Shown here piece by piece: positions 1 to 4,822 of a stretch of 5,046 nucleotides of DNA. The stretch lies in NCBI GenBank assembly GCA_003526525.1, contig DPVV01000588.1:1-5046 (forward strand). The letters run 5' to 3'. Positions within the stretch are counted from its first letter, which is position 1; each line of letters begins with the position of its first letter. The notes beneath the pieces are model-generated. The model did no database searches and was not told where the DNA came from. It was given only the letters and a program-made list of their open reading frames with translations. The translations under genes and the position numbers were made by a program. The stretch is from Lachnoclostridium phytofermentans (lineage in GTDB: Bacteria; Bacillota; Clostridia; Lachnospirales; Lachnospiraceae).

Positions 1-30
1 TCGTTTGAAAACCAACGTTTCTTTGTCTAG

Positions 31-52
31 AACAAAAAGAATCAGTTATTCT
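31..52 (-). terminator. weak terminator-like hairpin after csp
   Basis: Just past the csp stop the minus strand reads AGAAT-AACTG-ATTCT followed by TTTTGTT, a 5-bp stem with a 5-nt loop leading into a U-rich run. The stem is short and AU-rich, so it would be a poor intrinsic terminator alone. It may act together with the AU-rich 9-bp inverted repeat that covers the csp stop codon (56-82). The U-run could also pair with the ACAAAGA just downstream, giving a competing stem. Seen in sequence; function inferred. Confidence 0.3.
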
Positions 53-53
53 G

Positions 54-266
54 CTACTTAAAAAAATAAAAACTTTTTAAGTTAGGAGCCCTGAGGTCTT
101 TAGCACCCTGAACCACTTCAAAAGCAACTTCCTGTCCTTCTTCTAAAGACTTGAAGCCGTCCATGTTAAGTCCTGAGTAATGTACGAATACATCGTTACC
201 CTGCTCATCAGAGATAAAACCAAAACCTTTTTGATTGTTAAACCACTTTACAGTACCTTTGTTCAT
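54..266 (-). CDS. cold-shock protein, CspA/CspB family
   Basis: Small single-domain cold-shock protein of 70 residues, expected to be a cytoplasmic RNA/ssDNA chaperone that melts RNA secondary structure. The start is the ATG at 266, because GGAGG lies 8 nt upstream; an extension to 308 would add 14 residues unlike the family. The cold-shock domain fills the protein: KWF at residues 7-9, RNP1 KGFGFI at 13-18, RNP2 VFVHY at 26-30, and the typical [11 protein letters not shown] at 37-47. Two things are odd. Where the family usually has GAKGPQA the protein reads GAKDLRA (54-60), explained by one lost and one gained G on the coding strand. The usual short end (about 65-67 residues) is replaced by an aromatic tail, LKSFYFFK, encoded by T-rich DNA. 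The gene has its own promoter and a structured leader and appears monocistronic. Family assignment is very secure; which paralogue it is cannot be told. Confidence 0.96.
   Translation of the reverse strand: MNKGTVKWFNNQKGFGFISDEQGNDVFVHYSGLNMDGFKSLEEGQEVAFEVVQGAKDLRAPNLKSFYFFK
56..82 (-). repeat. 9-bp inverted repeat over the csp 3' end
   Basis: On the minus strand ACTTAAAAA (82-74) and TTTTTAAGT (64-56) are perfect inverted copies separated by a T-rich 9-nt loop. The repeat covers the last codons and the first base of the stop codon and contains runs of five and seven T. It could be a mRNA 3' stabilising or termination element, or simply a product of low-complexity A/T sequence. Confidence 0.4.
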
Positions 267-274
267 GAGATAAT

Positions 275-333
275 CCTCCAAAAAAAAATATAATATTGCT
301 ACAATCAATCTGCCTATTGGCTAGATGCAACAT
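275..333 (-). promoter_or_regulatory. structured csp 5' leader with U9 next to the ribosome-binding site
   Basis: The predicted transcript starts near 331-333, and its leader folds by eye into two nested stems. The outer stem pairs ATGTTGC (333-327) with GCAATAT (299-293), with one G-U pair. The inner stem pairs ATCT-A-GCC (326-319, one bulged A) with GGCAGAT (314-308) around an AATA loop. After the outer stem come a few A/T bases, then nine consecutive T (288-280) that directly touch GGAGG (279-275), 8 nt before the ATG. csp genes are known for regulated, structured leaders, and cold-shock proteins such as B. subtilis CspB bind T/U-rich strands. Autoregulation at the U9 run is therefore a reasonable inference, not shown. 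Confidence 0.5.
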
Positions 334-337
334 CATT

Positions 338-366
338 ATAATACCATTGATTTCTAATATTGTCAA
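338..366 (-). promoter_or_regulatory. sigma-A-type promoter of csp
   Basis: A perfect -35 box TTGACA (366-361) lies 17 nt from TATTAT (343-338), a 5/6 match to the -10 consensus, and a TG one base upstream of it gives an extended -10. The predicted start of transcription is about 331, leaving a leader of roughly 65 nt. This is the best promoter in the window and fits strong expression of a cold-shock gene. A TATAAT also exists 3 nt further on, but its 20-nt spacing is too long. Confidence 0.8.
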
Positions 367-379
367 ACAAAAATTTGTT
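366..379 (-). repeat. palindrome touching the csp -35 box
   Basis: The minus strand reads AACAAA-TT-TTTGTT, a perfect inverted repeat with 6-bp arms and a 2-bp centre, whose last base is the first T of the csp -35 box. With such a small centre it is more likely a protein site, or an AT-rich UP-like region, than an RNA hairpin. No known operator is recognised. Confidence 0.35.
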
Positions 380-394
380 AACTGCTAAATTATG

Positions 395-412
395 ACACAT
401 TTCTACACATTT
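395..412 (-). repeat. two direct copies of AAATGTGT, 10-bp period
   Basis: AAATGTGT occurs at 412-405 and again at 402-395, exactly one helical turn apart, about 65-80 bp upstream of the predicted csp transcription start and within the tail of the DUF1294 transcript. The spacing would suit a regulator contacting one DNA face. No known regulator is recognised, and short repeats in AT-rich DNA can be accidental. Confidence 0.35.
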
Positions 413-425
413 TATCTAGTAACTT

Positions 426-746
426 TTACATTTTCACAATGAAAAAAATTCCAAGTATAATTTGCAATATTAAGAAAGTAGGAATCAATATCTGAAAACT
501 TCTATGCTTCGTTTTGTGGCGAAATACCTTCATGCCAAGAAGGGAGCCTAAGCTCCCCCCAATGAATGCAATGAAGAACAGCGTTCTTTCTTTAATTCTC
601 CACTCTCTAGCTTTGGCTCTCTTTTTATCAATTCCCATACTGCTAAATCCTAACAGATTAACAATCAAAAGATAGCATAACAATATATACAATATTTTAG
701 CGTCAGAATGCGACATGCTAAAAATTGTAGAATCTAAGATCTTCAT
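426..746 (-). CDS. DUF1294 family small membrane protein
   Basis: A 106-residue inner-membrane protein with three predicted hydrophobic segments, at about residues 18-38, 55-72 and 86-104. Family hallmarks are MGIDKKRA (37-44), WRIKERTL (49-56), GGSLGSLLGM (63-72) and FRHKTKH (75-81), with the basic segment between the first two helices. The molecular function of DUF1294 is not known. The start ATG at 746 shares its A with the aspS TAA stop (TAATG), and no good Shine-Dalgarno sequence is visible, so translation probably depends on ribosomes finishing aspS. A second ATG at 716 would remove ten residues and resembles the usual family N-terminus, but it also lacks a ribosome-binding site. It is probably the last gene of the hisS-aspS transcript. 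No clear terminator follows. Confidence 0.9.
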   Translation of the reverse strand: MKILDSTIFSMSHSDAKILYILLCYLLIVNLLGFSSMGIDKKRAKAREWRIKERTLFFIAFIGGSLGSLLGMKVFRHKTKHRSFQILIPTFLILQIILGIFFIVKM

Positions 747-2542
747 TATTCTTCAGTAGCTTTCTTTGCAAGTGCAATAGAAAGTTCCTCTAACTGTTTG
801 TCATCTACAACATTTGGTGCATCTGTTAATAAACAGGAAGCATCCTTAACTTTAGGGAACGCGATTACATCACGGATGGAATCCTCTTTTGCCATCAGCA
901 TGACAAGACGATCTAAACCGTAAGCTAAACCTGCGTGTGGTGGAACACCATATTTGAATGCATTTAATAAAAATCCGAAACGCTCATAAGCCTCTTCCTT
1001 CGTAAATCCAAGAACTTCAAACATCTTTTCCTGTACATTATTCTGGAAGATACGGACACTACCGCCGCCTACTTCTGTACCATTCAATACGATATCGTAT
1101 GCTTTCGCACGTACTTTACCTGGGTCAGTTTCAAGAAGTGAAAGGTCTTCATCCATAGGCATTGTAAATGGATGATGCATCGCTGTATATCTTCCTTCTT
1201 CTTCTGAGTACTCAAGTAATGGGAACTCCGTTACCCATAAGAAGTTATAAGTATTCTTATCTAAAATTTCTAGATTTCTAGCGATTTCAAGACGAAGATT
1301 ACCAAGAACATCGAATACCACTTTATCTTTGTCTGCTGCAAAGAACAAAAGGTCTCCTGGCTTTCCTTCCATTGCCTCTACCAATGCAGATAATTCTTCC
1401 TCTGTCATGAATTTAGAGAAGGAAGACTTATAAGTTCCATCTGCATTAATACTTAAGTAAGCTAATCCTTTGGCTCCATAACCTTTTGCAAATTCAATTA
1501 AAGCGTCTATCTTCTTACGTGGCATTTCACCCTGTCCATTTGCATTGATACCACGAACAGAACCACCATTTTGTAGAGCACCAGTAAATACTGCAAATCC
1601 ACAGTCCTTTACAAGTTCTGATACGTTCTTTAATTCCATGCCAAATCTGGTATCTGGTTTATCAGAACCGTAACGGTCCATTGCTTCTCTCCATGTCATT
1701 CTTTGAATTGGAAGAGAAACATCGATACCAATTGATTCTTTAAACATCTTCTGTAATAAACGCTCATTGACAGAGATTACATCATCTACATCAACAAAGC
1801 TAAGTTCCATATCGATCTGAGTAAATTCTGGCTGTCTATCAGCACGAAGGTCCTCATCACGGAAGCACTTAACAATTTGGAAATAACGGTCATAACCACT
1901 CACCATCAATAACTGCTTAAAAATCTGTGGTGACTGTGGAAGCGCGTAAAAATTACCTGGATGCACACGGCTTGGTACAAGATAGTCTCTCGCACCTTCA
2001 GGTGTAGATTTAGTTAACATTGGAGTCTCTATCTCAAGAAATCCTTCGTCTGATAAGAACTGTCTTGTTAAGGTAGCTACTTTACTACGAAGCATTAAGT
2101 TACGTACTAAGTCTGGTCTTCTTAAATCAAGATAACGATATTTTAAACGTAATTCTTCTTTTGTCTTTGAATCTTCTTCAATTGGAAATGGAGGTGTTTC
2201 AGATTCTGATAAGATACGTAACTCTGTCGCTCTAACTTCAATGGTACCTGTTAACAGATTTTCATTCACTGCACCAGAACGAGTTTCTACCTTACCAACA
2301 ACTGCTACAACAAATTCACTACGTAGCTTGCAGGCTTTCTCAAATCCTTCTGCTCCGATATCACCCTCTTCAAAGATAATTTGTAATAAACCAGAACGGT
2401 CTCTTAAATCTACAAAGATTATGCCGCCCTTATTTCTGCTCTTTTGTACCCAGCCCATTACTGTTACTATTTCACCAACATTACTGTTGCTAAGCTCTGT
2501 ACAACGATGAGTTCTGTGTAATCCCTTCATTGACTCTGCCAT
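746..2542 (-). CDS. aspS: aspartate--tRNA ligase (AspRS)
   Basis: Class IIb aminoacyl-tRNA synthetase of 598 residues, the normal bacterial length, charging tRNA-Asp with aspartate in the cytoplasm. The ATG at 2542 is chosen because GGAGG sits 7 nt upstream; a reading frame beginning with TTG at 2578 would run through that ribosome-binding site. Domains in order: N-terminal OB-fold anticodon-binding domain (about 10-110), catalytic core with motif 1 around LEIETPMLTKSTPEGARDYL (169-188), motif 2 with FRDEDLRADRQPEFTQID (227-244), a bacterial GAD insertion domain (about 300-420), then GTEVGGGSVRI (488-498) and motif 3 GLAYGLDRL (538-546). All class II signatures look intact. The OB-fold reads KSRNKGG, with Lys38 aligned by eye to Leu30 of E. 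coli AspRS, a position linked to tRNA-Asp versus tRNA-Asn discrimination. It lies 197 nt after hisS with no visible T-box, and overlaps the DUF1294 start. Confidence 0.98.
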   Translation of the reverse strand: MAESMKGLHRTHRCTELSNSNVGEIVTVMGWVQKSRNKGGIIFVDLRDRSGLLQIIFEEGDIGAEGFEKACKLRSEFVVAVVGKVETRSGAVNENLLTGTIEVRATELRILSESETPPFPIEEDSKTKEELRLKYRYLDLRRPDLVRNLMLRSKVATLTRQFLSDEGFLEIETPMLTKSTPEGARDYLVPSRVHPGNFYALPQSPQIFKQLLMVSGYDRYFQIVKCFRDEDLRADRQPEFTQIDMELSFVDVDDVISVNERLLQKMFKESIGIDVSLPIQRMTWREAMDRYGSDKPDTRFGMELKNVSELVKDCGFAVFTGALQNGGSVRGINANGQGEMPRKKIDALIEFAKGYGAKGLAYLSINADGTYKSSFSKFMTEEELSALVEAMEGKPGDLLFFAADKDKVVFDVLGNLRLEIARNLEILDKNTYNFLWVTEFPLLEYSEEEGRYTAMHHPFTMPMDEDLSLLETDPGKVRAKAYDIVLNGTEVGGGSVRIFQNNVQEKMFEVLGFTKEEAYERFGFLLNAFKYGVPPHAGLAYGLDRLVMLMAKEDSIRDVIAFPKVKDASCLLTDAPNVVDDKQLEELSIALAKKATEE

Positions 2543-2549
2543 GTCAAAT

Positions 2550-2554
2550 CCTCC
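2550..2554 (-). promoter_or_regulatory. aspS ribosome-binding site
   Basis: GGAGG ends 7 nt before the ATG at 2542, an ideal spacing. It decides the start of aspS against the longer frame opening with TTG at 2578. Confidence 0.85.
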
Positions 2555-2592
2555 TATTTCCAATCTTATTCTTATCAAATTATTATTTCTCT

Positions 2593-2640
2593 ACACTTTC
2601 AAACATACCATGTGAAATCTTCTCACACTTGAAAACATGC
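2593..2640 (-). repeat. imperfect direct repeat, 32-bp period, upstream of aspS
   Basis: Two 16-nt copies, at 2640-2625 and 2608-2593, match at 13 of 16 positions without gaps (ATGTTTTCAAGTGT versus ATGTTTGAAAGTGT in the core). The 32-bp period is about three helical turns. A hairpin lies between the copies. Possible regulator site or a small duplication; no known motif is recognised. Confidence 0.4.
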
Positions 2641-2679
2641 CTATTTAGTAGTAGGCACTTTACATAGAGTTAATCTATG
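2610..2679 (-). promoter_or_regulatory. three consecutive hairpins in the aspS leader region
   Basis: Reading the minus strand after hisS there are three stems. The first is CATAGA-TTAAC-TCTATG (2679-2663). The second is TGCCTA-CTACTAAA-TAGGCA (2657-2638), followed by TG and four T. The third is GTGTGAGA-AGA-TTTCACAT (2628-2610), 8 bp with two G-U pairs. The second resembles a weak attenuator. None carries the T-box core (GGTGG with its ACC partner), and no convincing promoter was found. The segment may give RNA-level control of aspS after hisS, or processing of the joint transcript. Pairings are visible; function is inferred. Confidence 0.4.
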
Positions 2680-2702
2680 GTTTCATCCAAGAATTAATTT
2701 GC

Positions 2703-2741
2703 AAGAAATTATAGTGGTACTTTATAGCACTATAATTTCTT
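2703..2741 (-). terminator. 14-bp perfect inverted repeat at the hisS stop
   Basis: AAGAAATTATAGTG (2741-2728) and CACTATAATTTCTT (2716-2703) on the minus strand are perfect inverted copies around an 11-nt loop. The 5' arm begins inside the hisS stop codon. The 3' arm ends with TTTCTT, which could serve as a short U-tract behind a 9-bp core stem. GC content is low and no long U-run follows, so strong termination is doubtful. The structure is nearly symmetric and could also act on the other strand. Alternatives are an mRNA 3' stabiliser or a processing site between hisS and aspS. Confidence 0.5.
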
Positions 2742-3993
2742 ATGCATTCTTAAGGATAAAATCTGCAATATTCTCTAGTGGAAGCTCCGTTTGTTCTCCG
2801 GTTTCCATATTCTTTACGTTGGCTTTTCCATTCGCTAGCTCATCTGCTCCTAGAATTACCGTATTTTTTGCCCCAATCTTATTTGCATATTTCATCTGTG
2901 CTTTTACGGAACGATCCATGTAATCTGTTTCTGTAATGATTCCTTCACTACGAAGTTTGGTCACAAGCTGGTAAGCAGCTGCTTTTGCTTCTGCTCCAAG
3001 AATACCAACATAAAGTTCTATCGCTGGTTGTGGTGGTAACGAAACTTCTTCTTTTTCAAGAAAATATAAAATACGTTCGATTCCCATACCAAATCCAACA
3101 CTTGGAATGTCCTGTTTTTCATCAATTTCATGAACTAATCCGTCATAGCGACCACCGCCACATAAGGTAAATCCATCTTCATTCACAAATTCAAATACCG
3201 TCTTTGTATAATAATCTAGTCCTCTTACGATACCAGTATCAATTTCAAATGGAATATTTAATGTATGAAGGAGACTCTGTAATTCTTCAAAGTGATTTTT
3301 ACACTCTTCATCTAAATATTCAATTGTTCTAGGTGCATCCTTTACAATTTCTTTGCAAGCAGCTTCCTTACAATCAATTACACGAAGCGGATTCTTTTGC
3401 ATACGCTCTTTACATGTTGGACATAAATGATCTTCGTGCTTTCTTAAGTAAGTTAAAAGTGCTTCATTATAGGTAGCTCTGCAGTTTTTACAACCGATGC
3501 TGTTGATATGAAGCTTTGCTTTCTTTAATCCGATTTCCTTTAGAAAGGTTGTGATTAAAGTAATTAATTCAACTTCTGCCAAAGGACTTTTGGAACCAAC
3601 AAATTCAACACCAAACTGATGATGCTGACGTAATCTACCACTTTGTGGTTGTTCATAACGAAATGCTGGCGTTACATAAAAAAGTTTCGTTGGCCCACTT
3701 TCCGCATATAAGTTATTCTCTAAGTAAGCACGAATAGCACCAGCAGTTCCCTCTGGTTTTAGTGTTATGCTACGGTCTTTCTTATCTAGAAATGTGTACA
3801 TCTCTTTTTGAACGACATCTGTTGTTTCTCCCACTCCACGTTGAAAAAGAATTGTATGCTCAAATACCGGAGTAATAATTTCTTTTATATTATAAGCTTT
3901 GCATAGCTTTCTTGCCAACTCTTCAATTAACGTTCTTTTATACATATTGTCCCCGTACCAATCAAGGGTTCCTTTTGGGCGTTGCGTAATCAT
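2740..3993 (-). CDS. hisS: histidine--tRNA ligase (HisRS)
   Basis: Class IIa aminoacyl-tRNA synthetase of 417 residues, typical bacterial size, working as a dimer to charge tRNA-His. The ATG at 3993 is preferred: the ATG at 4005 is part of the sequence ATGGAGGATCATATG, so its first codons would be the GGAGG ribosome-binding site itself. The protein then opens with the classic [12 protein letters not shown]. Seen in order: motif 1 region (about 35-60), TLKPEGTAG (77-85), motif 2 with [20 protein letters not shown] (111-130), histidine-specific motifs [12 protein letters not shown] (257-268) and [10 protein letters not shown] (278-287), motif 3 GFGMGIERI (300-308), and a C-terminal anticodon-binding domain (about 325-417). 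Six cysteines cluster at residues 168, 171, 191, 194, 208 and 213 in the insertion domain and may bind a metal, as in some other HisRS; this is inference. All active-site motifs look intact. Confidence 0.98.
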   Translation of the reverse strand: MITQRPKGTLDWYGDNMYKRTLIEELARKLCKAYNIKEIITPVFEHTILFQRGVGETTDVVQKEMYTFLDKKDRSITLKPEGTAGAIRAYLENNLYAESGPTKLFYVTPAFRYEQPQSGRLRQHHQFGVEFVGSKSPLAEVELITLITTFLKEIGLKKAKLHINSIGCKNCRATYNEALLTYLRKHEDHLCPTCKERMQKNPLRVIDCKEAACKEIVKDAPRTIEYLDEECKNHFEELQSLLHTLNIPFEIDTGIVRGLDYYTKTVFEFVNEDGFTLCGGGRYDGLVHEIDEKQDIPSVGFGMGIERILYFLEKEEVSLPPQPAIELYVGILGAEAKAAAYQLVTKLRSEGIITETDYMDRSVKAQMKYANKIGAKNTVILGADELANGKANVKNMETGEQTELPLENIADFILKNA

Positions 3994-3998
3994 ATGAT

Positions 3999-4003
3999 CC
4001 TCC
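3999..4003 (-). promoter_or_regulatory. hisS ribosome-binding site
   Basis: GGAGG ends 5 nt before the ATG at 3993, a slightly short but workable spacing. Because it overlaps the upstream ATG at 4005, that codon is unlikely to be the main start. Confidence 0.75.
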
Positions 4004-4022
4004 ATTCTGGCGCTTTAACGTC

Positions 4023-4051
4023 TTTATAGTAACATTAGATATTCGTGTCCT
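4023..4051 (-). promoter_or_regulatory. candidate promoter of hisS
   Basis: In the gap after the HD-GYP gene, AGGACA (4051-4046, 4/6 match to -35) lies 17 nt from TATAAA (4028-4023, 5/6 match to -10). It would start transcription near 4016 and leave a leader of about 23 nt, too short for a T-box. No terminator separates the HD-GYP gene from hisS, so read-through from upstream is also likely. Confidence 0.4.
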
Positions 4052-4088
4052 CACACAAACTATTTAGATTACCAAATCAATATACTTC

Positions 4089-4820
4089 TTAATACAGCTC
4101 TACTTCAGATTTGGCCATAGAGTTATTATTTACATAAATAACATAGTCACGTATCGGTTCAAACTCTTTGGAATGGACAAAACGCAAGAATGCCAAAAAA
4201 ATCTCCATATCAAAATTCTTTACTTCATCTATCATAAGCTCAATTGCTGTATCTACTTCGAAAGAAGATCGATAAGCTCGTTCCGTCACTAGTGCTGCAA
4301 ATACATCACAGGTACGAAGAATTCTTGCCCCATACGGGATTGCATTTCCTGACAAATTGTCAGGATATCCTGAACCATCAAAGTTTTCATGATGGTGATA
4401 TATTGAAGTTAATACTTCCACCGAGTGACAGCGATGATCTTTTAAAATCTGAGCTCCAAGCTCTGGGTGGAGCCTTATATACTTCATTTCTTCTATCTTT
4501 AAGGTATCATTCTCTTTACCATCTAGATATTCACCAAGCTTTAATTTTCCAATATCATGCACGATTCCTGCCTCTGCAAGCTCTAAACAAATCTTTTCTG
4601 ATAAATTAAGCTCTTTTGCTAAAGAGTAAGCAAGATTGCTTACCAATATTCCATGAGAAATAGCTTCTTCTTTAATCTCCTCACATAAACCAGGATAATC
4701 TAATCCACGAATGATTGCTATTCCAGTAGCAGAAGGTGCTGATAGATTTCCGAATGCATAGGAGTTTTCTTTTTGAATTAGCCCAAGTTCTTCTTTTTGA
4801 TTAAATCCTAATATCCCCAT
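4089..4820 (-). CDS. HD-GYP domain phosphohydrolase, probable c-di-GMP phosphodiesterase
   Basis: A 243-residue cytoplasmic protein with no membrane segment and no receiver or PAS domain. The HD-GYP core spans about residues 70-215. It has the HD pair with following glycine-lysine (HDIGK, 88-92), HPELG (118-122), the triple histidine and signature HHHENFDGSGYP (142-153), then DVFAAL with Asp172 and RAYR (181-184). The metal-ligand set and the GYP triplet are present, so hydrolysis of cyclic di-GMP to GMP or pGpG is likely from family knowledge; another cyclic dinucleotide is possible. The first 60 or so residues match no domain I recognise and may be a sensing or dimerisation segment. The ATG at 4820 follows the hemZ stop by 2 nt, with AAAGGA 9 nt upstream inside hemZ, indicating co-translation with hemZ. 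A tRNA-synthetase/heme neighbourhood is an unusual home for this class. Confidence 0.9.
   Translation of the reverse strand: MGILGFNQKEELGLIQKENSYAFGNLSAPSATGIAIIRGLDYPGLCEEIKEEAISHGILVSNLAYSLAKELNLSEKICLELAEAGIVHDIGKLKLGEYLDGKENDTLKIEEMKYIRLHPELGAQILKDHRCHSVEVLTSIYHHHENFDGSGYPDNLSGNAIPYGARILRTCDVFAALVTERAYRSSFEVDTAIELMIDEVKNFDMEIFLAFLRFVHSKEFEPIRDYVIYVNNNSMAKSEVELY
4347..4373 (-). repeat. overlapping palindromes inside the HD-GYP gene
   Basis: Positions 4347-4365 form TCCTGACAA-A-TTGTCAGGA (9-bp arms around one base) and 4360-4373 form the perfect 14-bp palindrome TCAGGATATCCTGA. Together they give three alternating TCAGGA/TCCTGA half sites. They encode GYPDNLSG, the conserved signature region, so protein constraint may be the whole explanation. 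Confidence 0.4.
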
Positions 4821-4822
4821 TC

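Noticed and set aside
2241..2510. Plus-strand open frame of 89 codons
   Set aside because: It lies antisense within the secure aspS gene, has no family resemblance and a low-complexity Ser/Pro/Thr-rich composition typical of a shadow frame.
2543..2578. N-terminal extension of AspRS from TTG at 2578
   Set aside because: It would translate through the GGAGG site and add residues unlike the family; the ATG at 2542 is well placed.
2543..2739. T-box riboswitch upstream of aspS
   Set aside because: No T-box core or antiterminator sequence could be found on the minus strand; a TGGTAC string at 2715-2720 is on the wrong strand and part of the 14-bp inverted-repeat loop region.
2699..2923. Plus-strand open frame with hydrophobic stretch
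   Set aside because: Antisense to the hisS 3' end; the hydrophobic look comes from reading the reverse of charged codons. No ribosome-binding site.
2985..3170. Plus-strand open frame of 61 codons
   Set aside because: Antisense to the hisS core; no start signal or recognisable protein.
4006..4088. T-box riboswitch upstream of hisS
   Set aside because: The gap is only about 83 nt and lacks the conserved core, too short for a T-box leader.
4244..4609. Plus-strand open frame of 121 codons
   Set aside because: Fully antisense to the HD-GYP gene, whose catalytic motifs are intact on the other strand.
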